From NCBI GenBank assembly GCA_963513935.1, contig OY740768.1, positions 35,400,216-35,464,215 on the forward strand: a stretch of 64,000 nt of DNA. Direction: 5' to 3'. Numbering within the stretch: position 1 is the stretch's first letter; each line of letters starts with the position of its first letter. Positions 11,295 through 24,213 of the stretch are shown here, one piece after another. Origin of the DNA: Aphrophora alni. Its lineage: Eukaryota; Arthropoda; Insecta; Hemiptera; Aphrophoridae. The position numbers and the translations under genes are program-made. The notes below the pieces were generated by a model that did no database searches, was not told the DNA's origin, and saw only the letters and a list, made by a program, of their open reading frames with translations.

Positions 11295-12970
11295 TAGACA
11301 TAGTTTAGTTTTTTTGACAAAGATTGAAGTAGTGGAGAAAAATACAAGAATTCTGATTGATCGTTTAAAACTAGATTAACATTATTACAAGAAAGTCTCT
11401 TCCTTTCTAATATTTATAAAATGTTAAATTTTCACCCTTCACGTTAACATGGAGTATATCAAATTTAATATTAGAATAAATTTCAGTTAAGGCTTATTTT
11501 TTTTTAATGATTGAAAAAACTAGAATTGTTATACCTAACCGCCAACTTCTTTCATGTTCACTTAGTCTACACTTAAAACTACGGCATGTTTGACCAACAT
11601 AAGCTGCATTACAAATACTACATGTCAATTTATAAACTCCACTTTTTTGCATTTTTTCTATTTTATCTTTAGAACTTTTAAAAACTTTTTCCTAAATTTT
11701 TATTATAGTAAAAGACAGTGTTTTTTATTTTCCAAAATATTGCCCAATTTGAAGCTACCTTTCAAAAAATAATTGACACTACGCCACTTTCGTGTGATTT
11801 TATTAGAACTGACTACTGGGTAAATCAACAATTTCGCATTGTTTTTTTAATTTTGCTTTTAATATTTTTTCAATGACATTAGAGTCATATCCATTATTAT
11901 TCGCTATTTGTTTAATGCATGAAAGTTCTACACAAAAACCCTTATTATCCATAAGGCGATGCAACATACTACGAAAAGCAGCTAATTTGTGATTATACGG
12001 ATGTTGCGAGGTAGCATGTTATCACTAAAATTGGTTTTGCTAAAAAAAGCTGAAATCAAGCCTATCATACCTGGTTTATTTGATTATGCAAAACCTAATT
12101 CAATAGTAAATTATATAGCTCCATTAATAGAATTTAAATAATTTAAAAATACTCTAGTTGGCGGACAATACCTTCAAATAAACATAAGACATCATCTAAG
12201 TATCTACACCAACCCATTTATACGAGGCTTAAATATTGTTTATTAGTGTCAAAAATTGTTGAATCAAAAGAATCCATAAAGATCTCTGCTAACAATGGAG
12301 ATAAAGGCAAACCCATAGCCAAACCCTCCACTTGTGCAAAAAACTTATTTCGAAATTGAAAATAATTTTGATTGATAGAATTAAATTATATTTATTAATT
12401 GAATAGAGATAAATCATCAACTTTAGTCCGATCTAATAATTAAATACTAACCCAAAATCTTTGACAGGAATAAATAATCTTTTCACATCGAAGGATACAA
12501 TTTTAGCATTAGGGGGCACTTTAATATATTTCATCTTATCTAATTACTAATTCTAATGAATATTTAAATCAAATTTAGGCTGGAACTTAGAAATATTTTT
12601 TGTAAAGGTGTTTGTAAATTTAGCCAGATTATATGAGGGAGACTGTACAAAGGAAACAGCAGGACGGATGGGACTATCTGGTTTATGTAACTTCATAAGT
12701 CCATATAATCTAGGTGCTAAACTATACATCACCGGTAAAGTTTTTACATGAGCCTGTTTAAAAATGCAATTGTTTTGGGCTAAGATAGATTTTAAAATAG
12801 ATCTAATATTGTTGTTTTTTTAGTTGGGTCCTTTTTTTCGCTCAACAAAAGGATTATTTTTTAACAACTCTTGAACTTTATTGTTATGTGTTTTATTTGA
12901 ATATCCTGGAATTTTATCAAATACCTTAGGTCATCAGTATAAACAATACTAAATAATTTTAGTAAAAGAG
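11295..12970 (-). pseudogene. Decayed Penelope-like retroelement: reverse transcriptase plus GIY-YIG endonuclease
   Basis: Minus-strand motifs appear in the order expected of a Penelope-like element. Near 12,725-12,650 is LYGLMKLHKPDSPIRPAVSF. Near 12,520-12,480 is AKIVSFDVKRLF (motif A aspartate kept). Near 12,330-12,265 is GLAMGLPLSPLLAEIFMDS. Near 12,215-12,170 is YLDDVLCLF (active-site DD), with a frameshift just before it. At 12,000-11,941 is PYNHKLAAFRSMLHRL. At 11,640-11,580 is SGVYKLTCSICNAAYVGQT, followed by CRSFKCRLSEH, which are the GVY...YVG and following arginine/EH features of the GIY-YIG endonuclease. The C-terminus includes NLVLNDQSEF and SPLL before the stop. Several stops and frameshifts show it is inactive. 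The 5' end beyond about 12,970 is unreadable. The reverse transcriptase copies RNA primed by the endonuclease-cut target in this family. Confidence 0.88.
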
Positions 12971-13774
12971 GATAATAGCAACCTATAATTTTTATCCAAC
13001 ATGTGATATTCTAAGGATTAATATTTTTCCTTTTATATTTGTGGTTCAACAAACAATACCATGATTCTCGTTTTAAAATATAGAAATTTATTTTAAGTGT
13101 GGTGATAAATAATTTGGACAAATATCACAACAAGATCAGACGTATTTGATCACTTAAAATTATTTTTCTAATTTTTGTAACATTACATTTAATAATGTAA
13201 CCATTGTAATAAAGAACTAATATAAAGAAGAAAATAACTTTATTAGAACCAGCCTGAATCGTTTCCAATGGTTTCCTTAACTTTCTACAACGTTTTTATT
13301 TCATTCACCGTCAAGTCACGAAGAACTTTCAAAATTATTTTGCAAATAATTTTCCTTTATTTTTGCAAATAGTGTTTAAATTGGTTGTTTTGTATTATTT
13401 TAATGAAACATTTAAACACATCTTAAACAATTTCATATGGACTTACTTTTACATGAATGTAATTTAAACGAATTTTTATTCATAAATATATACCATTTTT
13501 TGTTATCGTGTGAGGAATTTTTACAAACCATATGTTTCTTTCTACATTTTTTTTTCATATAAATATGTTTTTGTATTTTAAAATTTATATAGTTTAACTT
13601 GTGATGTGATATCGGTGATAAAATTTATAGTAAAAAATTATAAATTGAGCTAAATACGCCTTTAACGTTACTATTTAACTAACATATAAATTGGAGCATT
13701 ATTAAATTCTTAAAAACTTTCATGATCAGTAAAATAATGTAACTAATGGAATAGTAGAAACGTAATATAAGATT
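12971..13774. other. AT-rich non-coding spacer, possibly including the 5' end of the PLE
   Basis: No further PLE motif could be read upstream of the KTHNNKVQELLKNNPF region near 12,900. A short imperfect palindrome around 13,180-13,205 (acattacatttaataatgtaa) was noted but is weak. Confidence 0.45.
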
Positions 13775-13792
13775 TTAAATTAATTTGAGTAC

Positions 13793-13951
13793 AATCTTCT
13801 GCCAATCCTAGCATTGTCTTATATTTATATTTGTCGACGTGTTTCGGAGTTCCTTCATCTTCCATTAATAAATTAAGTCTCATAGATGGTGCACTCCAAA
13901 ACTCGTCGATAAATATAAATAATAAGAGAATACTATGATTGGCAGAAGATT
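13793..13951. repeat. Large inverted repeat (two head-to-head copies of a GAAGATG...CCGAAAC element)
   Basis: The terminal 15 bases aatcttctgccaatc (13,793-13,807) are the exact reverse complement of 13,937-13,951. The similarity continues inward over about 70 bases on each arm, leaving a central gap of roughly 15 bases, and a weaker match extends outward to about 13,775 and 13,970. Each arm, read toward its outer end, contains GAAGATG or AGATGGTGC, then CTCC(G/A)AAAC, then (AC)GTCGA(C/T)AAATATAAAT. The left arm is in the same orientation as the PLE 0.8 kb away. This may be a PLE terminal-repeat relic or an independent foldback element. Confidence 0.75.
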
Positions 13952-14129
13952 ATCAACAATTTAATTACGTAGATTCTATAATTATTATAATAATTAAACA
14001 TTTTAAAATTAATTTATCTTGAAAATGTATTTATCCGTTAACCAAAAGTTTATTTCCTTCTACAAGAGGTACATAAGGAAATAATTATATGAAGTATGCT
14101 ATAAATAAAAAAAAGGGTTTAGAAAAATT

Positions 14130-14425
14130 TGTATATCCAGTTTACAACGTCCCTTCCACTTCCCTTTTCCCGAGAATCAGCTCGCGCGTTTTTTTTGCGC
14201 TGTCAACTCTTTGCAAATTTTACCCCTCCCTAATGCGAATGCGAAATGCAGGATCAACGGCTAGTTTTTTGCAACACGGATCTCTGGCTGAGGACGCGTT
14301 TTGCATTTCTTTTGTTACATGTCAAGTCTCGCCAAACAGCAAAGTTAGCAACACAATTCATGTATGAATACACCGTCATTTACATTTTTGCAGCTGAAGG
14401 CCCGCTTTGTGTAATTACTAATTCG
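14130..14425. promoter_or_regulatory. GC-richer candidate cis-regulatory block
   Basis: Compared with its AT-rich flanks this block is markedly GC- and CpG-richer. Notable words are agctcgcgcg, an octamer-like ctttgcaaattt near 14,209, the tandem atgcgaatgcgaaatgc at 14,233-14,249, gaggacgcgttttgcat near 14,290, and a homeodomain-type gtaattactaatt near 14,410. Two overlapping open frames (14,089-14,367 and 14,246-14,479) cover the block, but neither gives a recognisable protein, so I favour conserved non-coding DNA. Motif matches alone are weak evidence. Confidence 0.35.
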
Positions 14426-16580
14426 ATCTATAGATATGACGTTACAGCTCTTAGAGTATGTTTAGTTGATGTTTTGTGAATCCAACGTTAATATAAAAAC
14501 AAATTATTAAAATATATCGTTGCAATTACGTGAGCACATCACAACGTGAACACATTTTGAATATCTCTTTGTAACTAGTTGCAATTTTGAATTAAAATCG
14601 ATAAATTATTAAAATAACGTTCATGATTTAACTGTGAAGTGTTACTGCCATCAAGTATGAAAGTAGCTTTAGTATATATTTGCCTTTTGAAGAAAATATT
14701 TCTTCACCAATTATGGATGTTCTTCAAGTCAAGCAATACCATGTTTCAACAAAAACGGAATTATGAAAGAAATTAAAATATTTTTTTTCGATTTTAACTT
14801 CAAACGGTAACATTAGTAAATAATAATAATTAAAAATTAAATTCCCTAAATATATGTTTGTTTTTGTGATCAATGAACCTCAATTTTTATGCCAGATTTC
14901 GATTAATAAGTATTAACGATTGTTTCTGGTAATGATTTTTAAACAAATCAGTTAATAAATCTAAATTTTATAAAATTTGATCTTTATCTTGATTTTTCCA
15001 ATGAAAGTATATTATTAAAATATGACTTTTAATGATTTCATTGAGATCGGTTTCATAGATGCTGTGATTATCTTGAACAAAGAAACAAAGACTTTTACCG
15101 CTGCCATTTCCTTGTGCAAATTATATAGGAAAACATTTTATTCTCATAATTTAACTTCTCATTAAGGTAGTGAAAAAACTTAACTTTAAAACCTTCTTTT
15201 GAATAAAAACTGTGATGTTACCAATTATTATTAAAATTGGTTTGATAGTTTTTTAGAGGCGAGAAGGTAAACATAAAAGCCCTACAGATTTATTAGTATA
15301 GATCATGTAATGGTTATGTAAATGAAATACAAAGTATTTGTGTCTTTTGGAAATAAAAAAAAAAAACACAAACACCCTTAAGAATTCTAGTTATTAGGGT
15401 TACTATTACTTCTTTTTTTTATCTTTTCCACATTAGGTGGGTTATAAGGTGGAGAGAAGAAGAGAAGTAAAAAAAAAAAAAAAAGAAAAGAAATTTTAAG
15501 CAACATTAATAAACATTTTCTATGCAGCTGCTTTATTGTGAATTCTCGGACTTATATTTCTTCAAAGTGAATTGGAATCTATAATAATGTTAAACGAAGA
15601 AAGAAAAACCTCCAGAAATATGTTTGAACTTTTAAAAAATTTATCAATATACGTTTATTTCTTATATGTTAATAATACATTTTAATAATCTGAGGTTAGA
15701 TTAGATCATTTAACTTTTACACAAAAGTGATGAATTAGAAAAACGGTATTCCATCGAGCCATAGTTTTGGAAAATATTTGTTAAATTTATATAACAAAAA
15801 TTCTTGAAATAATGGAATGATGGTTAAAAAAAGGAATACTTTAAATCTCATAAAAATTGAATTAATTATAACAAAATAAGGTAAATTGTTAAAATTTTTG
15901 TGCACTCAATTTGAAATTTGTATAAATGATATTCCTTTTCAATATAAGTTATCTAGCAAAAAATAAATATATTTAACCATTGTATTATAATAAAAATGTT
16001 TTCATGTAATGTTAGTCCAAAATCAACATAGACATTATGATTCAGAACATATGCACATTTTGATAATACAAAATCAAAAGTAAAGTCTAATTTAAAATAA
16101 AATATGTTAAAACACAAAATAATATCAAAGTACGTAGGATCCTTAATCAGCATGTACATGGCTCAAAATTAAAATATTAAAATTATCAACAAATCTATTC
16201 TGATGATAGTAGCCGTTAGCTTAAAAACATTTTACTAAGTTCAAAAGATATCTGTAGATATCGTTATGATTGATTGATTAATAAGATTGTCGTAAAGTTT
16301 TTTATTGTTTGTGAATTTATTGAAGTCCCAAACGATTAACTTTGCTTTTTGGATATAGGGGAAAGTTGTTGCTAGATACATTAATGTAATTTTGTTGTAA
16401 CTTTCTAGAGTTTTCATTGATACGATCAACTGTTATGTAGAGTGATAAAATAGATAAATAAATCTACTAAACCAAGAATAATAATAAATACAAATGTTTT
16501 GTTTAATGTCACTGTAATGAACGTATATATAAAGGAAATCTTATTTTATTTTGGAAGGTATAAAACGTAGTTAAAACACA
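14426..16580. other. AT-rich spacer with homopolymer tracts
   Basis: Holds an A-run near 15,357-15,366, a T-run near 15,412-15,420 and an A-run at 15,469-15,484. The minus-strand open frames at 15,953-16,159 and 16,241-16,429 show no family motif and have AT-driven composition. Confidence 0.55.
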
Positions 16581-16815
16581 TGGGGTGTTGTTTTTAGGGG
16601 TGGGGTCGAAGGACGTCCTCTCTCTACTACGTCCTTTATGGATCTAGTGAGTCTTATGAGATGAGGATAATAGTAACAGCATTTTTTAAATCAAACTGGT
16701 TGTCAAGAACTCCAGACCTTGGGAATTAACACTTTACATTCGCATGGAAGGTCTTCTACCAAGTTCTTCCCATTGGAGCAGAACTGACAAGTTTCCTATT
16801 CTACTGACCCCATTT
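16581..16815. other. Unexplained GC-richer block
   Basis: A compositional island beginning ggggtgttgtttttaggggtgggg. It holds two related words (aaggacgtcctct and actacgtccttta) and then a segment with short coding-like stretches on the minus strand but no clear frame. It may be a fragment of an old repeat or a regulatory segment. I could not assign it. Confidence 0.3.
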
Positions 16816-19756
16816 ACATACAAAAATTATTAAAAGAAGGATTTATTACTTGTTTGATATAGTTTTATATTATGAACAAAGAAGGAACATTGTTTACTTA
16901 ATGACAACGAAATGAAAAGGAGTGAATTTGAATTTGAACTCACTCAAGCTCTTTTTTTCAGATATTTGAATCTCAATATACTCGTACTTCTCTAGTGAAT
17001 CTTATACATTTAAAATTTTAAAAATATAAATAAATAAACGTGCACGTATTTTCCCAACCTATAAAGAGCGAGAATATACAAATTATAAAATACTATAAAA
17101 TTATCAATCAGTCAAGTTTTAGCTCAACCGAAATAAAGTAACAATTTTTAGTTTATGATATACTGTAACATTTTCCGCTAACTTGGAAACACGTCATAAA
17201 GGACGAATAATATCCTGGAGGAAGTGCCTACAGTAACACAATCGATTGCGTAACATTTTGAGCACAAGTGTTGCGAATATAATTCATGTCAACCTATCGA
17301 GATAGATGCGATTCTGTAACTCAAATCACGTTAGCATCGGAACCAGTGAGATGATATTTGAGTGGAAGAGACATATCTCGTTGGAAATGCTTCCACTATG
17401 GTTTCACAAATAGATTTGATAGTTAATATTTTTCTTGGTTGTTTTAAGAGTTTTTTGTGGCGAAAGATGAAAAATGTATAGTAATAATAATAAAGTGCTT
17501 TAGTAACATAATAGTATATATAAAATCCTTTAGTATAGTACAGAAATAAAATTGTACTCATTTATATTTTCCTTATTCAAACAATTATTTTAAGAATTTC
17601 TACTAGAAGTGTTTACAGAGTGCTAGAAACCATTGTGAATTTAAATCAAAACACAATTCAAAATTAAAACAACATACGATATTGCATCAAAAATATGTGA
17701 TTTTCATTTAATCTCATAAGTAAATTAAACATCATTAAAATCAAAAGGCTTTATACTCTTGAATCCAAGACAAAAATAAAAATAAGATATTAAAAAACTC
17801 ACCTCCTCACGAAAACACCAAATTATTTTACCATAACAAATTTTGAATTCAATAAGCAATTTACAACTGCACTTCCATCTATCTCTCACTTAATTTATGA
17901 TAACCGCACTCCCTTCCAATAATAACAAAAATCGTTTTCCCAAACTCAAATTTCCTAAAATGTACTATAAATACATTTACAAGTACTTATAAGTATTTAT
18001 GTAATACACTTTTTTATTTTCTCTTCTGTACAAAATACAAAAAAAAAACAAAACAAAACATTACACCATATGCCTGATTCAGTTGCAAACAGAAAATACT
18101 GAAAACAAAATTTATCTCAAGCCAAATAAATTAAAACCTTATAAAAGTATGCAAATAACACAAAACTCAATGAGTATTCAATAGAAGCAATTAAAGTGAA
18201 ATCAACAAGACAAAACTAAAATATATTCAAATTATATAATATATTTTGTTAACTAACATTATAAATAAATAGTTATAGTTTTAGTTTAGTTATTGTAGCT
18301 CATGTATTATTGAGGATGGCGAATTTGTCGTTAAAACGCGATTGATTAAGTAAACGATATTTTTTGTGAGATCTTGTGGTTAAGATTAATTACACAGTCT
18401 GGTATTTAAACACACACTCACGCAGTAGTAGTAAAATGTAGTACAGTAATGAGTTATATTATATGTCTTAATATTATCTCGAAATAAAAAAAAGAACCAT
18501 TTTAAACTAGGCCTATATCATTTCTAGTTTTTCTCGCAGCATTGAACTATGACAAGATATTTTAATAAAAAACAAAACATCGTTTTCTTTTCTTACAAAT
18601 TGAATAATAATATGATAAAAACTAAAGTAAACAAAAATTAAAAAAACAGTTGCTACCATTTAATCAAGGGTAATAACCAACTTTGAACAAGTTCTTTATA
18701 GGTCAAACTGATTTTGAGATCAGACTTATACTATACTTCCTTTAATCTATTTAAATTGTTTTAGTCAGTGTTAAGCTGCCTTATAAATGCAGTAACTCCA
18801 AAATTCTGTAGGTGATCTCAAGTTAAAATAAACAGTGCACAAAATCGCATAAATATTGTCACTAGTTTATTCTAAAAATCAACCAATACTATTCGTCACC
18901 AAAAAGTAGTTGTGAGTCAGAAATTGAAAATAAACCTTCGACGAAGACTTTGAGAATGTTTTGTATATTATATATATATGGACTAAACTTGTATAATCTC
19001 GTTCCCAGTATTAAACGTATTTTATTATAGTCACGCTATTGTTTTTTGCACAACGGCCAACGATTAGTTTTTCTTAATTATTCCTGAACGTTAATATTTT
19101 GTTACTTGTAATTTTACACATTAGTTTTGATCATTTATTATTCACATTTCTCTAAAATTTTATCGAAAACATTGGAGTTGATTTTGAACAAATCGTATTT
19201 TTTGTGTTTTTTTCTTATTAGATCTAAACCAAATTTTTAGTTATAAATAATAATAATAAAAGCTTAGAGGTGTGGCTCTGACCAAATTTGTTTAAAATCT
19301 TTAGAGCACACGACAGAAAACATGAGAGACAGAGAGACAGATATCCTTCCAAAAATAACATTATAAGGTTGGACTTAAATAACCTTGAACTTAAAGGATT
19401 AATATAACCTTGAACGGATATAATATCAAAAAACTAGACAACGTAAATGCTTGAATAGCAGATATATTAAAAAAAGCGTAAAAGTTCAATAATTTACATA
19501 ACGTCTGTTTAATAACGCCATTTTTATTTATAATAGCAAGTATTAACAAACACCAAAAACAGTTAATACAATGACGTCAAACTATCCCGAAACAAATCGA
19601 AATCGTATCGCAAAGGCCAATAGGTATTGAAAATTTAGCGGGATCATAGTATTTTCTTTACTGCGTTATTTTAATAAAACAATAGACTTGTGAGTATAAC
19701 AGATCTACAATATAAAATATATAGAGAAAAATAGTTTACTCGTAAATGTCAAAATA
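16816..19756. other. AT-rich spacer
   Basis: Contains a slightly GC-richer patch at 17,190-17,400 whose minus strand is open for 76 codons (17,331-17,561) without recognisable motifs. The rest is A/T-rich with no supported feature. Confidence 0.5.
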
Positions 19757-19789
19757 CAAAAAAAAAATAAAAAAAAAAAAAAAAAAAAA
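19757..19789. repeat. Poly-A tract
   Basis: Thirty-three bases of A with a single T. It has no identifiable retroposon body immediately upstream. Confidence 0.9.
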
Positions 19790-21088
19790 TACATACTTCA
19801 TCTTAATAATGAAATGAGATAGTTAACAAATCATTATTATGTTGCGACATTTACATACTTCTTCTATTTTATTTTTAACGTAAAGTGTAACTGCATTTTG
19901 TTTAACAGAAGAGAGTTCAGTTTAATCTTAATTAAATTATAGCAAAATGACTGTAAATAAATTCAGATTTATAGAGAGTTTTGATAGCTTGAATAGTATT
20001 TAAGACAAAGTCCAGTAGGAATAAAAAAGAGCAAAATAATAATGTATTATTAAGACATAGCTAAATAGTGATACAAATTAACATTTCATTGTATTATAGT
20101 TTTTATTGGTTTTGTACTTGAGTGAATTTACTTGTGTATAAACAGGAATGATAACCATTGTTATTTTAAAGTAGAGGTTAAAAGTTATGTTTTTATATAT
20201 TTATAATTTATAGATATTTTACAGTTTAAAATATATTACAGTATTATTTATTTTCGTTTTAAAATGAAAATAATATAAACTATTAGCATTTAAAACTAAA
20301 TAAAAACTGTAAAAAAACATTAACAACATTTCAATGTAGTATATACTTGTAGAGTCATTTTTGTATTGTGTCATTTCGTCTTTTAAAAAATAATAAAACC
20401 TTTTTGGTACAGAAAATTAGTACAAATTAATGACTCTATCGGATTTAACTTATGGTAAAATAGTTTTTGGTTACTATCAAAATACTCTAATAATTGCATG
20501 TTAATGAATATGATATTAAATTACATTTTAGCGTGTAAAAATAGTATATTACTACGTATATTACTATCAAAATTATATTAGTTTAAAAATGGATTTGGTA
20601 CAACACGCGATGCTATTAAATATAATTGGTGTTATGTTCTGATAAAACAGTAGCAATAAATAATTGCAACTTTATTCAAAAGGTACAATATTTTATTTTA
20701 GACAGACAAAAATAGTTCAATATATCAGTTAAATAAAAATTATTTAAGGTACAAAACAAACAAAAAAATTAATTGTACCATCCGGAGTAAATTTTGAAAT
20801 TGTACTACAGAATATACTTGTACAGTGACTTGTATTATTTAACAAGGTGTGTAGAATCTTTATTTTTAGTATAAATGAATATAAATTGTAAATAAAATTG
20901 TTATTTATTTCTATAAAATGCTACAACATTTATTAATAATTCGGAGATATAAGATTTAATTCTGTTTTTTAACAGGAAGTAAATGAAATTTTACAAAACG
21001 ATGAATGAAAACAGAACTGGACGTTTGAGAAGGTATATCATACTTATAATACTAATAAATAGATACAGATTCTCACAAGATAACGTTT
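19790..21088. other. AT-rich spacer with a small palindrome
   Basis: Includes ttattttcgtttt/aaaatgaaaataa at about 20,245-20,270, a 26-base palindrome with one mismatch. Nothing else is recognised. Confidence 0.5.
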
Positions 21089-21231
21089 AATTATCAAACG
21101 CGTTTCACAGGTAATATTTCCATCTTCAGTGATACATTAATTTACAACAAACAGGTTATAACTAACGCTATTATAATTTGTTTATTGCAGTTAATGTATG
21201 CGACATTGTCGTTGGAAATTGTTTGATAATT
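21089..21231. repeat. Inverted repeat enclosing a CTGAAGATGG...GAAAC motif
   Basis: aattatcaaac (21,089-21,099) is the exact reverse complement of gtttgataatt (21,221-21,231). Just inside the left arm, on the minus strand, is ctgaagatgg, then an A/T stretch, then cctgtgaaacgcg (21,130-21,097), the same motif type as in the PLE tail and at 63.1 kb. It may be a transposon-end relic. Confidence 0.5.
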
Positions 21232-21655
21232 GCAAGTATTTCGTTAGAATTCCTGTTCTATTTATTATTGTTAGAATATTAATAAAACTAATATAAAACA
21301 ATGATACTATGGAAATTTATAATAAATATGGTAGTAACTTACTTGTAAAAAAAACTCTTACATGCTAATTAGGTGGTAATGTTAACTTATCGATTTGCCG
21401 AAGTTCCATAGTTTTACCTGGGAATGTGTAAATGTGTTCTTTTTGTAATATTTCCATTACTAATGTTTCTAGTCATAATCGAGAGCTAAGAATTTAAATA
21501 TTGTTATTTCGTTTAATATAAATTTAATTATTAAACTAGACTTATTATCTTGTAATACATAGATACAGAATAGAACCCTATTTCATATAAAACAGACTTT
21601 GCAATTTTCCAACTAAATTTGCAAAGGCAATTTTCTATCATGTTATTTCATTAGT
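21232..21655. other. AT-rich spacer
   Basis: No feature was recognised. Confidence 0.55.
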
Positions 21656-21960
21656 TTTATATTTATATTGGAATACCAGTCGCTCTCTGAGGGATATATA
21701 AAGTGTACTCTAGTTTTGCACAAAGATACTAAAAAATGTTTAGTTTCCTCTTGCACTTTGATGTTTCGAAGGATTAGACCGGGCTGGTGCTTTCCAGAGC
21801 AAGTAATGAACCTGGGTCGGACAAATTGTTTTAATCATCAGATGTGTTTCCCAATGTGAAATGAACATGACGTTTTTGTATTTGCTATGCTTTGATTGGT
21901 CATCGCGCGATGCATACAGATATCAATTCTAAACTCCAGTAGGCCTTTAACAATTTTGCT
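21656..21960. promoter_or_regulatory. GC-richer block with TATA-like and CCAAT-like words
   Basis: Includes gggatatataaagtg near 21,690 and tgattggtcatcgcgcgatgc near 21,893-21,913, an inverted CCAAT followed by a CpG-rich palindromic CGCGCG core. The 63-codon open frame at 21,668 has no recognised product. A regulatory role is a guess from composition. Confidence 0.25.
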
Positions 21961-23394
21961 TTCATGATTTTATATTCAACATATGTTGTTTTAATAATTA
22001 AAATTATATTCTAATATATTAGAAAATATTGTAAACGCACTTGAATAGTAATGCTAACTTTTTGTGAGGTCGGTTTATTTTTGAATTTTTTTTTATGTTT
22101 TATAGGTAGCCTATGTCTGGAAAGAACACTATTTTTTCAATTGCGTTTTACCTAATTGTTTGGTAGAAAATATGATCAATAAACTCTGTAGAAAAAAAAC
22201 CTTGATCATTTTTACACTTTTCTAAATATATTTGATTTTGGTTTCAAATTAAAGTCCTTGATACTATTATTTAAAAAGGCTTCACTATGTCTTCCCTATA
22301 TGTAACCCAAACTGCTGATATTCAATGACTTGGTGGTATCACATGAAATGTTTTAAACATTCAGAAAATATGATTGTTCTGTTATATTTTTAATAAATTT
22401 CCATGTGTTACAAAATATTACATACACTAAATAAGTGTAATAACGGTCAATAATATTATTTGTAAATAGTTTTGGAATAGTAATGTTAAAAATGTGTAGT
22501 TAATAGTTATTTTAAGTCTACAGTACTACAGGATAATAGGATTACCGGACGAAAGGATTAGGATTAACAATAGGATTATGACTAAAGGATAAACTGCTCT
22601 AAAGGTACATACCTAAGCACAATAAAATCGATTTTATCTATTCAGAAATAAATATTATTTTGTTTATCAAAAAAGTCAATTAGTGGACCATTAGTCGATG
22701 GTAACGATGTTCTCTGTTATATCAAGAGCATAGCAAAGTTGAGATGAGGATCGCGATGTCAATTGCAGATTTTTATATTTACTTGCTGATACAGGGTGGG
22801 TGCAGCAGATAGGCAATGGGATACAGTAGCAATGCTGAAGAATGGTAACATTCTAATAATTTCAAGCCTAATTCTGATTACATTAATTTATTCATAGATT
22901 ATATGGAGGGAAAAATATTATGTTGAGTAAGTTTTCATGTAGGAACCGTTGCTATGGTTAGATCGTGACCCGTATGCCACAAAATGTACAACGATAATGG
23001 CTCTTAAAATATTTTGTTTGTTTAAAAATAAGTAGTAAAAATTGCAACCCCTAGATGATCTATTGCAGAATATGTTAGAATTCTCTTGCTTTTTCTGGTA
23101 GATACAAATTTGTAACTATTTTTGTCTAAAAAAATTAAAAGTTAATATTTTAAAATAGTGTTTGTAAATTTCAACTTTTATACTTTTTTTTACAGATATT
23201 GTAAAATGATAGATGTGCCGCACCAGCATCGTGAATGTTTATTATGTGTTCACCAGCTGTTTATTATTATTTTTTATTTACAACCACTTTAGTTTCTTAA
23301 TTTTGTATAGACGGGTTTGAAATCAAATTTTAGCTTACTATCAAAGTACTCAGTAAACGAAATACTCATCTGCGTCTCATTTCTGCGTTTTTTA
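21961..23394. other. AT-rich spacer with a short aggatta repeat
   Basis: At about 22,530-22,593 the word aggatta/ggataa recurs five or six times with irregular spacing. Moderately GC-richer sequence at 22,685-22,990 shows no coding frame. Confidence 0.5.
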
Positions 23395-23650
23395 TTAAAT
23401 AGACTCCTATAAATAGAGATATGGGCGTCTTGGTTCTGACTTACTTTGTAACTAAACAAATGACAATTTTTTTGAAATGTTCGAAGTTCTTACTTATTTT
23501 ATTTTACAATAACATCATTTTAATTTTAGATTGTTGGTGTTGATACCATTAACTATAAAATTACAATCTAGAAATTTTGACTTAACATAGTATTGTAAGT
23601 TGAGTTTGTTTGAAAAAATAAAATAAAATGGCCGCCATTTTAAAAATCTA
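23395..23650 (+). repeat. Degenerate repeat ending in AAAATGGCCGCCATTTT
   Basis: Ends with the near-palindrome aaaatggccgccatttt (23,626-23,642). Related cores occur at 28,489 (aaaatggcagccatt), 33,328 (gaagccatttt), 58,135 (aaaatggcggcc) and 58,206 (aaaatggctgcc). The GCCAT core is also the Pho/YY1 binding core. It may be the end of a common interspersed repeat. Confidence 0.4.
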
Positions 23651-24182
23651 ATATTAAAAAAAAATTAAAATAGATCTTGTCGTTTTGTGTGAAAATAAAA
23701 TATTGCCTTCCATTCTCCGAAACGTTAAGTCTTGATGAAAATATTATTTCGCGTAAGGAAAAAATAACGTCTTTATACATTTATCATATTCCTAAAGTTT
23801 TCATAAAAAATAAAATAGTTAAAATTGTTTTTCTGCTTAGATACAATATCACAGGTTACAAAAAAGTTCACTAAACCTTTAGACATTTAGGGTGACAGAT
23901 AGTTTTGTTATTTAAATCAATACTTCTAACTACTCAGTTAAAATGTATACATTATAGTGTAATGACAATCCTTTTTTTAGTGTTCCCTTAACATCTCAGA
24001 TACCAAGTGACTACAATCAGTAAAATGTTTTATTATTATATTATCACCAAAAGACGTATATTATGAAGAATACAAACAACCCATAAGAACTTAAGATCAC
24101 CCCATATTTTGTTTTTTTTTGTATGTAGCAATTCTTCAGAGCTTTCATTCTACGAATAACAGTGAATATTTTACGGATTTAT

Positions 24183-24185
<3 letters not shown>

Positions 24186-24213
<28 letters not shown>
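24186..24213. repeat. Poly-T tract
   Basis: Twenty-eight consecutive T. Confidence 0.95.

Noticed and set aside
14089..14479. Overlapping 92- and 77-codon plus-strand frames as a possible gene
   Set aside because: No recognised domain. The openness is explained by a GC-richer block with few stop codons.
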